Virus record (IMG/VR): IMGVR_UViG_3300020459_000027
Location: 1-39,583 of that record
Direction: 5' to 3' (one strand)
Length of the DNA: 39,583 nucleotides
Origin: a virus
The translations under genes were made by a program, and so were the position numbers. The notes under the pieces were generated by a model. The model had not been told where the DNA came from. It saw only the letters and a list, made by a program, of their open reading frames with translations, and did not search any database. Position 1 is the first letter of the stretch. Each line of letters opens with the position of its first letter. Positions 32,476 through 38,997 of the stretch are shown piece after piece.

Positions 32476-35109
32476 CTATGGAGAGGTAGTACCAGCAGTT
32501 GTTATGCGAATTCTTCCCCCTTGACCACTCTGACCATTTGCTTGTCCACCAGCACCATAAGGCATAAGGAAATTTGGATTATTAGCTGCACTTCGAGCAC
32601 CAGTAGTTGCTGCTGATATTACTGAGTTATTGTAATATCCGCATCCACCGCCACCAGCACCAGCTCCAGTGGCAGGATCTACACCTACAAATCCTCCACC
32701 ACCGCCTCCTCTGTATCCTCCACCACCACCAGCAGTGCCATTGAATCCAGCACCACCAATACCTACACTACCAGTCCCACCATTACCTTCAGTCCCACCA
32801 AATCCAGGAGTAGCACTTGCATTACCAATTCCTGCCCATATAGCACCTCCACCACCTAAACCATTGTTTGATGCGTTATTGCCACTTAGACCTCCTCCAG
32901 ACCCTCCTAGAGACCTTACAGAAGCACCTCCACCTCCTGCAGCAACTACTCTTGCAAAAGTCAATATTGCTTCACTTCCTCCAGAAACTACATTGCCATG
33001 ATCTTCATAGATTCCAGTAAGTCCACCTCCTGCTCCTCCAGAAGAACCTCCTGATCCACCACCAGTTTGAGGATCACCACTAAAACCACCTGCAGTATTT
33101 GCTCTTCCACCTTTACCTACAATAAAGAAATAACGCTGAGTATTCCTAAGAGTCATCTTTACACTACTAAATCCACCATCTGCTCCTTGGAACGTACCAG
33201 CAGATCCTCCTCCTGCACCCCAAAGTTCACAACTTATAGGAGTACTACCATTTTCCGCAATTACTTCATATACTCCATGAGTTGTAAGGTCAAAAACCCC
33301 ATTCGATAAATCTACATCAGTCCAATTAAAATTGAAACCTGATCCATTCTGTTGATTATTCTGCAGATATCTATACTTGAATCTACTAGAATAACCTGTT
33401 TGGTTGGTTATTGTAAGTACTGCAGCATTAGAAAACACATCTAACGCTCCTGTAGCACTCAATTTACACCGATATATGTCCATATTATCAACAGGATAGA
33501 TTGGAGGTGGTGTTTCAACCGTTGTTGATCCTCCAGAGACTATTGTTCCTGTCTGACCCTGTATAGGATAATAAGTATTTTCGCCAGCTTGTTTTATTTG
33601 CCACTGGTATGTAAGATCGCTACTATCAGTAGTACTTGCTTGAATACTGAATTCTGCAGGAACAGTTACCAAAGTAGAGGTAGTTGTTGATCCAGATCCA
33701 ATCAAATTAGTAATAAATGGGTCAATATAACGCTCATTACCGACATATACCCGAATTATAGTGATTCCTGCTGCTGAACACTTACTTTCAAACATAGATA
33801 TCGCTTGAGATACCGTACTTACGGTCATTGAACCAGAATTATCAACAAAAAGTGCTACAGTTGATCCTTGAGGGTAAGTTGACAATCCAGCAAGTGAGAA
33901 CCAATCTCCACCCCACCTAGGAACATTATGTTCTGTCAAGGGGTTAGGATAAGAACTCATGTTGTTAGGTATCTTATTATACCCCCAACTATTACCTCTA
34001 GCGACAGACATCAGGTCAAATGGTCTCAGTGGCCAAGCAGTTCTAAATTGAGCCCATGCACTATCAAATGAACTCTGACTTGGAGAAGTTTCGTCAATTA
34101 CTGCAATACAAGGAACTGTCTCATTTGTTACAACAGGTTCTTGTACTACAGTCTGACTTTGAGGTTGTTGATTGATAATAATGCTTACAGGGAGAACTGT
34201 AATACAAACTGTAGAAGAATATACATCTGCAGCAGTTTCTGCCTTGACTTTTAGTCTAAAACAGCGTCCATCATCCTCTGGATAGCGTAAATTACAAATT
34301 GTTACAGCATTTGTATCAGCATTTGTAATAATTGGAGCAGTTCCACCGTTTTCAATGTCAAAAAAGGTCTCTCCATCCACCATTGGGAGTTCTTCTTGCC
34401 AAATATACTCTAAATCAGTGCCATCTGTGATAGTAACGTTGCCAGCAGTGAATGTAACACATGCTCCAGCAGTATTTGTTTGACTAGTTGGTTGATTTCC
34501 TATACTAATAGTAGCCCAAGACCCTCTATTACTGTCAAATCTCCATTCTACACTCCAATCTGACTCAACACACCTAGTCAAATTGAGATTTACTGCTCCA
34601 TTATGAGTAGAAGGGTGTGTCAAAGTAAATTTTTTAGTACTTCTATCAATTGATCTAACTAAAGTACCTTCAGGCGCAACAATACCACCTGTAACACCAG
34701 CAACCGTAGATATAAGGTCTACACGCATTCCAGGTTCAATTGAGTACTCTAAGTCCTCTACTTCGAGGATTTGTTGATTATCTTCGTTTTGTCTACCCAA
34801 GAGAGTCACTTCGGTGCTCCCTTTTACCATTCTAGCAGTTACAAACAGGGGTACTGCACCCTCTTTCGCCTTAGAAGAGTGAAATTTACACCTAATCCAA
34901 TAATCTTTGAAGCCTTGGAGGTAATCTTCAGCAAAAAAGTCTACTTTTGTCTTGAAATCAGCATTTATTACCGTTTCAAAGGGTAAAATACCAAAATCTT
35001 GATGATCTGAGACTTGCCAAGAACTTGCTATATGGGTAACTTCGTCATCAAACCCAAAAGGAGTAAATTTATCCTTTACATCGAATTTATAACTGGTTTT
35101 TATGGGCAT
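32476..35109 (-). CDS. Adhesin-like tail protein: Ig-like, vWA-like and glycine-rich domains, 877 aa
   Basis: Domains by eye: residues 1-190, a unique N-terminal part with a phage tail look; about 197-307, an Ig-like fold (ISIGNQPTSQTNTAGACVTF ... CFRLKVKAE); about 330-475, a region with STVALFVDNSGSMTV carrying the MIDAS-type D-x-S-x-S at Asp423/Ser425/Ser427; about 477-570, a second Ig-like fold (LTYQWQIKQAGENTYYPI ... YRCKLSATG); and about 620-877, a glycine-rich end with many GGGG/GGSGG runs, as in phage tip adhesins. The start overlaps the PAAR stop (TAATG). Likely a receptor-binding or tip-associated fibre. The vWA part is short, so a full vWA fold is uncertain. The Gly-rich domain is known from cyanophage tail proteins. 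Confidence 0.8.
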   Translation of the reverse strand: MPIKTSYKFDVKDKFTPFGFDDEVTHIASSWQVSDHQDFGILPFETVINADFKTKVDFFAEDYLQGFKDYWIRCKFHSSKAKEGAVPLFVTARMVKGSTEVTLLGRQNEDNQQILEVEDLEYSIEPGMRVDLISTVAGVTGGIVAPEGTLVRSIDRSTKKFTLTHPSTHNGAVNLNLTRCVESDWSVEWRFDSNRGSWATISIGNQPTSQTNTAGACVTFTAGNVTITDGTDLEYIWQEELPMVDGETFFDIENGGTAPIITNADTNAVTICNLRYPEDDGRCFRLKVKAETAADVYSSTVCITVLPVSIIINQQPQSQTVVQEPVVTNETVPCIAVIDETSPSQSSFDSAWAQFRTAWPLRPFDLMSVARGNSWGYNKIPNNMSSYPNPLTEHNVPRWGGDWFSLAGLSTYPQGSTVALFVDNSGSMTVSTVSQAISMFESKCSAAGITIIRVYVGNERYIDPFITNLIGSGSTTTSTLVTVPAEFSIQASTTDSSDLTYQWQIKQAGENTYYPIQGQTGTIVSGGSTTVETPPPIYPVDNMDIYRCKLSATGALDVFSNAAVLTITNQTGYSSRFKYRYLQNNQQNGSGFNFNWTDVDLSNGVFDLTTHGVYEVIAENGSTPISCELWGAGGGSAGTFQGADGGFSSVKMTLRNTQRYFFIVGKGGRANTAGGFSGDPQTGGGSGGSSGGAGGGLTGIYEDHGNVVSGGSEAILTFARVVAAGGGGASVRSLGGSGGGLSGNNASNNGLGGGGAIWAGIGNASATPGFGGTEGNGGTGSVGIGGAGFNGTAGGGGGYRGGGGGGFVGVDPATGAGAGGGGCGYYNNSVISAATTGARSAANNPNFLMPYGAGGQANGQSGQGGRIRITTAGTTSP

Positions 35110-35522
35110 TATACTGTTTTTTCTTCAAATTCTAGTCCAAAATCAGTTGCTGGCTTGATTCCTGGCGGTTCTCCACCACAAAATACGTTCGGAGACCCTG
35201 CTGCGACAGAAGTACATCCAGCAACTGCATCTCCGACTCTACCAGCACCTTTCCCTGTACCACCATCCTTTGCTCCACCCATGAGTAAAGCACCATGACT
35301 CATACCAGTATCTAAAAAGACTGTAGTTGACCCTGTAGCAATTGCTGCTGAATGAGGTAAACATATAGGTGGTGCTGGAAATAAATGAGTTGTATTCTTA
35401 TCTCCCTGTCTACTCCAAGGTATATTATTGACAAACACAGTAGGAGAACCCTCTGCTCTGGTCATTCCAGAACAATGAGCTACGTCTGCATCTCCTATTC
35501 TAGTTGCTGCTGGTGTACTCAT
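35109..35522 (-). CDS. PAAR-repeat spike tip protein (gp5.4-like), 137 aa
   Basis: Starts MSTPAATRIGDADVAHCSGM and has the PAAR pattern twice: RIGD...GSPTVFVNNIPWSRQGD and GRVGDAVAGC...AGSPNVFCGG. It is Gly-rich, with His/Cys at the positions that bind the tip metal ion in PAAR proteins. PAAR proteins form the sharp cone at the end of the central spike and can carry extension domains. The ATG is chosen because it overlaps the upstream stop as ATGA; an in-frame Met five codons earlier would lie inside that gene. An ACAGGACC just before it can act as ribosome binding site. It is directly followed by the adhesin-like gene, which may attach near the tip; that is inference. Confidence 0.9.
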   Translation of the reverse strand: MSTPAATRIGDADVAHCSGMTRAEGSPTVFVNNIPWSRQGDKNTTHLFPAPPICLPHSAAIATGSTTVFLDTGMSHGALLMGGAKDGGTGKGAGRVGDAVAGCTSVAAGSPNVFCGGEPPGIKPATDFGLEFEEKTV

Positions 35523-36310
35523 GATGGTCCTGTCCAAGGAACATATACTTCCTCTTCATATTTAGCGTCCATTTCCTCTTTTGTACGCTGTCTACCGATC
35601 AAATGTCTAAGAATCTCAGAGGATCCATCAGTATTAGGTAATAACCGATGAGTTAGTGTTTGATACTCTGTTTCTGGGTTCCCACCAATCATAAGATTGA
35701 TTTTCAGTTTATAAGTCAGATCAACAAACTCTGTAGGGTCTAAACGGAATTCACTAATATGATCATACTTATCAGGAACTACTTCCATAAAGTTCTGCTG
35801 AGAAGGTTGAGTAACACTACTGATATTAGGAGGTGGTGTTAGTATGATCGGATCCGTTGAATTATTATCTAAGTAAGTTATTCTATCACAAGGAAAGACA
35901 ATTCGAGTATACTCTCCAGATATTGTACCAGAGAGAGACGTTTGCCCCGACCCCCCTGTAGGTTCTGGGTAGGTAACACCAGACGATAACCTTATCCCTA
36001 AGACATCAGGTCTAGCAATCGTAGGTTGCTGATAGGTCTTTTGTGGTAATTTTAGATACTTCAATGAAATCCGAGTCCATCCACCACAATCAGTGGGATA
36101 ACCAGTGCCAGGAAGTCTTGTTACATAGAAATTAGCACTTGGAGAACCTGCGACCCCATCAAGACTATCTGTAGTCTGAAATCGCCAATCTACAATATAA
36201 TCACCAGATGATGTAGTATTACTGTCCAGAGATACGGTAACGCTTTCTGAGAACTGTTCAAGTATCTTTATTTTAGTAAGTTCTGTTTTATTGAGAGTAG
36301 TATATGCCAT
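35519..36310 (-). CDS. Unrecognised virion-locus protein, 263 aa
   Basis: I do not recognise a family. It begins MAYTTLNKTELTKIKILEQF (helical), then beta-rich sequence with ISLKYLKLPQKTYQQP and DGYIV-like strands. A Pro-rich turn (IILTPPPNISSVTQPSQQNF) lies near residue 155, and the end is charged (RQRTKEEMDAKYEEEVYVPW). There is no membrane segment. Its stop overlaps the PAAR start (ATGA) and its ATG overlaps the stop of the 64-residue gene (TAATG), so all are made together. It does not look like T4 gp53 or gp5. A baseplate or spike-associated role is inferred from context. Confidence 0.75.
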   Translation of the reverse strand: MAYTTLNKTELTKIKILEQFSESVTVSLDSNTTSSGDYIVDWRFQTTDSLDGVAGSPSANFYVTRLPGTGYPTDCGGWTRISLKYLKLPQKTYQQPTIARPDVLGIRLSSGVTYPEPTGGSGQTSLSGTISGEYTRIVFPCDRITYLDNNSTDPIILTPPPNISSVTQPSQQNFMEVVPDKYDHISEFRLDPTEFVDLTYKLKINLMIGGNPETEYQTLTHRLLPNTDGSSEILRHLIGRQRTKEEMDAKYEEEVYVPWTGPS

Positions 36311-36504
36311 TAGTCTACCAGTGGGTCATCATTTCTGAGATTATTGTAGATACTTTGTATCTTTCTATTATTGACTTTCAAGTTGTGATCAATCATATCA
36401 AGTCTTACAAAGATCTCGTCTAATAGGTGAGATATATCAGTTTCCTGTTCTTCACCGACCTTACGATACTTCATTGGATTTTGTGAGGAGTCTTTTTTCA
36501 CCAT
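36310..36504 (-). CDS. Small coiled-coil protein, 64 aa (or 54 from an internal Met)
   Basis: Mostly helical: ISHLLDEIFVRLDMIDHNLK VNNRKI suggests a coiled coil. Function unknown. From the first ATG it overlaps the preceding gene by 44 nt; an internal ATG at 36474 (MKYRKVGEEQ) cuts the overlap to 14 nt. Neither start has a clear Shine-Dalgarno, so the choice is open. The stop overlaps the 263-residue gene start (TAATG), supporting a coupled operon. Confidence 0.65.
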   Translation of the reverse strand: MVKKDSSQNPMKYRKVGEEQETDISHLLDEIFVRLDMIDHNLKVNNRKIQSIYNNLRNDDPLVD

Positions 36505-36658
36505 TTTCTTTTACGAGTTCAACTTGGATGTCCCTAGGCTGAGATGTATCTTCGTGATATGCATCAGCATAGTCTAAAAGGATATCTAACATCTCTTGTT
36601 CAGTTACAAGATTATGCTTTAGATCTCCAACGACATAAATGTTGTATTTATCTTCCAT
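36461..36658 (-). CDS. Small hypothetical protein, 65 aa, first gene of the virion operon
   Basis: MEDKYNIYVVGDLKHNLVTE followed by an acidic helix (EMLDILLDYADAYHED) and IQVELVKENGEKR. It looks like the small acidic conserved proteins of cyanomyoviruses, with no known role. A CAGGA lies 11 nt before the ATG and a TGGTATAATAA box 24 nt upstream. It heads the packed set leading to the PAAR protein. Confidence 0.7.
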   Translation of the reverse strand: MEDKYNIYVVGDLKHNLVTEQEMLDILLDYADAYHEDTSQPRDIQVELVKENGEKRLLTKSNEVS

Positions 36659-36853
36659 TTTTTATGTGATCCTGTACTACTTATTATACCACGAAAATTT
36701 TTCTCTGGGGCATTTTTTTCAAAGTGCGTTTTTTATATACAGGTCGATGGTAAAGGTTTGTAGGTTAGGGACTTAGGTGTTTTTATATACGGGCGCAAAT
36801 CTTAACATTTAGGCACATCAATATGACTGCTAATTGTTAATTTAGATAATAAA
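36659..36853. promoter_or_regulatory. Non-coding control region upstream of the virion operon
   Basis: No ORF of note on either strand. Features: a TGGTATAATAA box at about 36681-36691 serving the 65-residue gene; two copies of a minus-strand GTATATAAAA motif exactly 50 nt apart (36731-36740 and 36781-36790), each flanked by CC(C/T) and a C; and an 11-mer TTAGGGACTTA at 36765-36775 that recurs at 39352-39362 in the other large gap. The layout fits a promoter region separating the small-gene cluster from the structural operon. Confidence 0.55.
36681..36688 (-). promoter_or_regulatory. TATAATAA promoter box before the virion operon
   Basis: Minus strand CGTGGTATAATAAG, 24 nt before the ATG of the 65-residue gene. 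The CGTGGTATAA core is identical to that before gp8. It could be read as a late box or a sigma70-type -10. Confidence 0.55.
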
Positions 36854-36875
36854 AAAGGACTGTTGCCAGTCCTTT
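36854..36875 (-). terminator. Rho-independent terminator after the 111-aa gene
   Basis: Perfect 9-bp stem AAAGGACTG / CAGTCCTTT with a GCAA tetraloop on the minus strand, followed by a U-tract (TTTTTTATT counting the stem end). It starts 11 nt after the stop of the 111-residue gene. Confidence 0.85.
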
Positions 36876-36885
36876 GCTTATTCTG

Positions 36886-37221
36886 TTAGACTGGGATGAT
36901 CATGCCATCTGCAAAATCAACCGTGCCGTCTGGGGTGTTGATGTACCAGTAGAAATCCTTCTGAAAGATGCTACACCCTGTGCCGTTGAACACGCCATCA
37001 CGAAGTAGAGCATTTAGTCTGGATTTTGTGGTGACTGTCTCCCAACCTGCTGATGTGATTTGCATAAACCCATCACCGATGCGAGCGATGAGATTATTAT
37101 GAAGACGAACCTCTGCGACTGGTCTGTCATTCTCCTGCACGATCTCAACTCTGGTGTTATCCTTTGCGAAGTCATGCTTGAAACGAACTGCAGAGCACAT
37201 TTGGGATTCGATCTTTCTCAT
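36886..37221 (-). CDS. Conserved cyanophage-type hypothetical protein, 111 aa
   Basis: Starts MRKIESQMCSAVRFKHDF and has VYLH-like strand/turn patterns (VAEVRLHNNLIARIGDGFMQ), a TTKSRLNALL helix and FQKDFYWYINTPDG near the end. I recall this pattern (MRKIESQM..., TTKSRLNA, VFQ...W) as a common small cyanomyovirus protein of unknown function. No catalytic motif or membrane segment is seen. The gene stands alone: palindrome and TATTAT box upstream, strong terminator downstream. Its leader is nearly the same as that of the 59-residue gene at 38449-38628 and lacks a Shine-Dalgarno. Confidence 0.85.
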   Translation of the reverse strand: MRKIESQMCSAVRFKHDFAKDNTRVEIVQENDRPVAEVRLHNNLIARIGDGFMQITSAGWETVTTKSRLNALLRDGVFNGTGCSIFQKDFYWYINTPDGTVDFADGMIIPV

Positions 37222-37248
37222 AAATGTTTTTGGTTTGTTGACTCTTTA

Positions 37249-37267
37249 ATAATACTGCTTAAGCAGT
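37249..37267 (-). promoter_or_regulatory. TATTAT box abutting a 14-bp palindrome
   Basis: ACTGCTTAAGCAGT (37254-37267) is a perfect palindrome; on the minus strand it runs straight into TATTATTAAAG. This replaces the hairpin terminator found at the other junctions and may be an operator. The leader to the ATG is about 28 nt. Confidence 0.45.
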
Positions 37268-37287
37268 GCGAATGGTAGAAAAATGGT

Positions 37288-37301
37288 CAGTTTGCTAACT
37301 G
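37288..37301 (-). repeat. Stop-codon hairpin, copy 1
   Basis: Plus strand CAGTTTGCTAACTG, a 5-bp stem containing the TAG stop of the ligase-like gene. Related copies lie at 38221-38234 and 38695-38710. Confidence 0.55.
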
Positions 37302-38173
37302 TCCCATACTGCACCTCTGGCGAAGTTTGCTGCACTAAACTCTGAACGGTTGACCAATTTGCATTGACCGTACTCTGACCAAATCACGAAACCTTCATGC
37401 TGTGATGGTTGACCATTCAAAAACACCTGTGGTGCATCATGAATAATAAACGATTGCATAAGGTCTTCCTTTACTTCGCTGACGAGTTGGAAAAGGTTTG
37501 TGAGTTGGACATCATTGAGAATATCAGTGAGAATAGAATCAGTGAGAGGAATGTCATTTTTGATGAGTGTGTTGATGTCTTTTTTGATTTTGGTATACTC
37601 AGTGCCTGTGATCCAATTTTGCTTATATGGCACAGGTGGTGAAACGTCATTTCTACGAACCAAATCCACGCAAGGTTGAACCCACTTGATTTGATCAGTA
37701 TCTACGAAATGTTCCTGGAGAGGTTTGCAAACTGCATCACGAAGATCATTAGTCGCTGTGTACTCAGTATGCGGTGCAACAATGATATTTTGATTGATAA
37801 CCTCTGGGAACTTATAAGTCAGAGTATTTGGGGTAAATGTGTCTGTGCCACCGAACCCGATGAAGTCACCCTGATAAATTCCCTCTGTTCTTGGAAGATT
37901 ATCAAAACATGCGTGTAGTATGTCTGCTAACGGTGCTTTGTAATGTTGATCGATCTCTTCGTGAGAGTGTGGGATCTTGATTTTCTTTTTGTTGAATACC
38001 GATTTCGTCCCCACGAAGAAAGTGCCAGTAACAGGATCCGTACCCCAGACAATAGCAGGACTTCCATCGATTTTCAGAGAAACATTGAATTCATTATACA
38101 ACAAAAAGAGCACCGACACGAAACCTCCAATGATAAGGTCTTCGGGGTGCTCAAGGTGGGTGTTTTTGTTCAT
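37295..38173 (-). CDS. Nucleotidyltransferase/ligase-fold-like protein, 292 aa
   Basis: Starts MNKNTHLEHPEDLIIGGF. Motifs in the order of covalent nucleotidyltransferases (DNA/RNA ligases, capping enzymes): SLKIDGSPAIVWG (motif I, K-x-D-G, the would-be adenylated Lys), IYQGDFIGFGG (motif III-like), HEGFVIWSE (motif IV, E-G-x-V) and CKLVNRSEFS (motif V-like). I recall close relatives in cyanophages annotated only as hypothetical. The ATG at 38173 is chosen over an upstream TTG because it lies 6 nt after a TATAAT box, so a transcript from there would begin near the ATG. The fold is likely; the substrate (RNA, DNA or protein) is not known. Confidence 0.75.
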   Translation of the reverse strand: MNKNTHLEHPEDLIIGGFVSVLFLLYNEFNVSLKIDGSPAIVWGTDPVTGTFFVGTKSVFNKKKIKIPHSHEEIDQHYKAPLADILHACFDNLPRTEGIYQGDFIGFGGTDTFTPNTLTYKFPEVINQNIIVAPHTEYTATNDLRDAVCKPLQEHFVDTDQIKWVQPCVDLVRRNDVSPPVPYKQNWITGTEYTKIKKDINTLIKNDIPLTDSILTDILNDVQLTNLFQLVSEVKEDLMQSFIIHDAPQVFLNGQPSQHEGFVIWSEYGQCKLVNRSEFSAANFARGAVWDS

Positions 38174-38179
38174 ACCTTT

Positions 38180-38185
38180 ATTATA
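38180..38185 (-). promoter_or_regulatory. TATAAT box 6 nt before the ligase-like ATG
   Basis: TATAAT follows the T-run of the upstream terminator and leaves 6 nt to ATG. The same 6-nt spacing is seen at 38952-38957, implying leaderless or nearly leaderless mRNAs. Confidence 0.6.
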
Positions 38186-38193
38186 CAAAAGAA

Positions 38194-38213
38194 AAAACCC
38201 CTTTCGGGGTTTT
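38194..38213 (-). terminator. Terminator after the 74-aa gene
   Basis: AAAACCCC / GGGGTTTT 8-bp stem, GAAA tetraloop on the minus strand, then TTCTTTT. It sits 15 nt after the 74-residue gene stop. Confidence 0.85.
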
Positions 38214-38220
38214 GGTGTGA

Positions 38221-38234
38221 CAGTTTGCTATCTG
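38221..38234 (-). repeat. Stop-codon hairpin, copy 2
   Basis: CAGTTTGCTATCTG on the plus strand, imperfect stem, carrying the TAG stop of the 74-residue gene and lying just before the terminator. Confidence 0.5.
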
Positions 38235-38452
38235 CCTCTGCCGTAGTATTCGTTCATTACATCACGAACCCTTTCACGATCTAATGAATCGCCATCACCC
38301 CACGTGTAACTGTCGTTATCGTAATGTTTGATAGCGTCAAGGTACATTGTGGTAGCAAATGCAATTTGCTCCTTTGTTCTACCTTGGTCATATAAACCGC
38401 CTTGACCGTAGAAGTCAAGGCAATAGTTTATGAAATCGTTGAAACTGTTCAT
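38228..38452 (-). CDS. Conserved cyanophage-type hypothetical protein, 74 aa
   Basis: MNSFNDFINYCLDFYGQGGL opens a helical protein; the second half is acidic and ends VRDVMNEYYGRGR. The CLDFYG-x-GG-x-YD motif and the D-R-x2-VRD-x-M ending are what I remember from a widespread small cyanomyovirus family of unknown role. Its ATG overlaps the TGA of the 59-residue gene (ATGA) and it has no Shine-Dalgarno, so it probably depends on coupled translation. A terminator follows. Confidence 0.85.
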   Translation of the reverse strand: MNSFNDFINYCLDFYGQGGLYDQGRTKEQIAFATTMYLDAIKHYDNDSYTWGDGDSLDRERVRDVMNEYYGRGR

Positions 38453-38628
38453 GAGAATAAAGGTCTCATGTAGTTTTTGAAGTCTTCACGCATACTGTCT
38501 GCAAGTATACGAAGTTGATCTTCGGAAGAGTTGTTACCACTCATAACCAGTTCATCATAACATGCTTGACTAATACCTTTGTCGGTGATGTCATACTTGT
38601 GAAGTTGAACGTGATTGAAAAAACTCAT
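38449..38628 (-). CDS. Small hypothetical protein, 59 aa
   Basis: MSFFNHVQLHKYDITDKGIS, then QACYDELVMSGNNSSEDQLR and a helix to the end (LADSMREDFKNYMRPLFS). Not recognised; it looks like a soluble helical protein. Support comes from full use of the gap, a terminator plus TATAAT box upstream, and the ATGA overlap with the next gene. The ATG is preceded by the CATTTATGAG leader shared with the 111-residue gene and no Shine-Dalgarno. Confidence 0.75.
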   Translation of the reverse strand: MSFFNHVQLHKYDITDKGISQACYDELVMSGNNSSEDQLRILADSMREDFKNYMRPLFS

Positions 38629-38654
38629 AAATGCTTTGTGTTTGTTACTTCTTA

Positions 38655-38660
38655 ATTATA
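38655..38660 (-). promoter_or_regulatory. TATAAT box before the 59-aa gene
   Basis: GTGTATAATTAAG on the minus strand, 10 nt after the terminator stem, about 26 nt before the ATG. Start of the leader shared with the gene at 36886-37221. Confidence 0.6.
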
Positions 38661-38670
38661 CACACTAAAA

Positions 38671-38687
38671 AACCCCTTGGAGGGGTT
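38671..38687 (-). terminator. Terminator after the 67-aa gene
   Basis: AACCCCT / AGGGGTT 7-bp stem, 3-nt loop, followed by TTTT on the minus strand. A separate CCAGTT/AACTGG hairpin (38695-38710) precedes it. Confidence 0.8.
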
Positions 38688-38694
38688 GAGTGTG

Positions 38695-38710
38695 CCAGTT
38701 TGTCAACTGG
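38695..38710 (-). repeat. Hairpin copy 3 ahead of the terminator
   Basis: CCAGTT-TGTC-AACTGG, a perfect 6-bp stem. It resembles copies 1 and 2, but the 67-residue gene stops 32 nt earlier; a TGA in this hairpin is in that gene's frame, 12 sense codons after its TAG. Confidence 0.55.
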
Positions 38711-38741
38711 TTAGAAATCGTTTAGGATGGAAGTTCTGCGT

Positions 38742-38945
38742 CTACCAATCCTGTACTGCATCCCAGACATCGATGAAGTGCTCGATCCACAGGACTTGAC
38801 GCTGTGTAAGTTCTCCGAAGTTCTGTTCATCAGCAGAGACTTGTGGGAGATTTTCCTTTGTGCAATAATCGGAGTAGACATCACAGAGAAAGGCGATTGC
38901 GTCATAGGAGTTGTTTGGGATTTGAAAAGGGTTGTTTGTTGCCAT
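38742..38945 (-). CDS. Conserved cyanophage-type hypothetical protein, 67 aa
   Basis: MATNNPFQIPNNSYDAIAFL then CDVYSDYCTKENLPQVSADE, LTQRQVLWIEHFIDVWDAVQ. The pattern C-x9-LPQ-SADE and a final W-hydrophobic helix is one I associate with a small cyanophage family of unknown function. A longer reading from 38963 (MSYNTSM) would start before the likely transcription start, because TATAAT (38952-38957) lies 6 nt before the chosen ATG. Terminators flank it on both sides, so it is a one-gene unit. Confidence 0.75.
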   Translation of the reverse strand: MATNNPFQIPNNSYDAIAFLCDVYSDYCTKENLPQVSADEQNFGELTQRQVLWIEHFIDVWDAVQDW

Positions 38946-38951
38946 ACTGGT

Positions 38952-38957
38952 ATTATA
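38952..38957 (-). promoter_or_regulatory. TATAAT box 6 nt before the 67-aa gene
   Basis: TCCTATAATACCAGTATG on the minus strand, directly after the terminator U-tract of the preceding gene. Same spacing as for the ligase-like gene. Confidence 0.6.
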
Positions 38958-38968
38958 GGACATGAAAA

Positions 38969-38984
38969 AACCCCTTTCGGGGTT
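38969..38984 (-). terminator. Terminator after the 88-aa gene
   Basis: AACCCC / GGGGTT stem with GAAA loop, followed by TTTT on the minus strand, 14 nt after the stop of the basic 88-residue gene. Confidence 0.8.
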
Positions 38985-38997
38985 CTGTAACAATTCT

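Noticed and set aside
32669-33001. Plus-strand Pro-rich reading frame
   Set aside because: It is the antisense shadow of the glycine-rich domain (Gly codons read as Pro); no ribosome binding site and no family look.
35523-35537. Earlier start for the PAAR protein (MDRTIM...)
   Set aside because: Would lie wholly in the upstream gene; the ATGA overlap at the later ATG is the usual coupled arrangement.
36659-36853. Short frames in the control region
   Set aside because: Only about 10-residue readings with no ribosome binding site; better explained as regulatory sequence.
37409-38284. Several plus-strand frames opposite the ligase-like gene
   Set aside because: All are shadows of a well-supported minus-strand gene with clear motifs and flanking signals.
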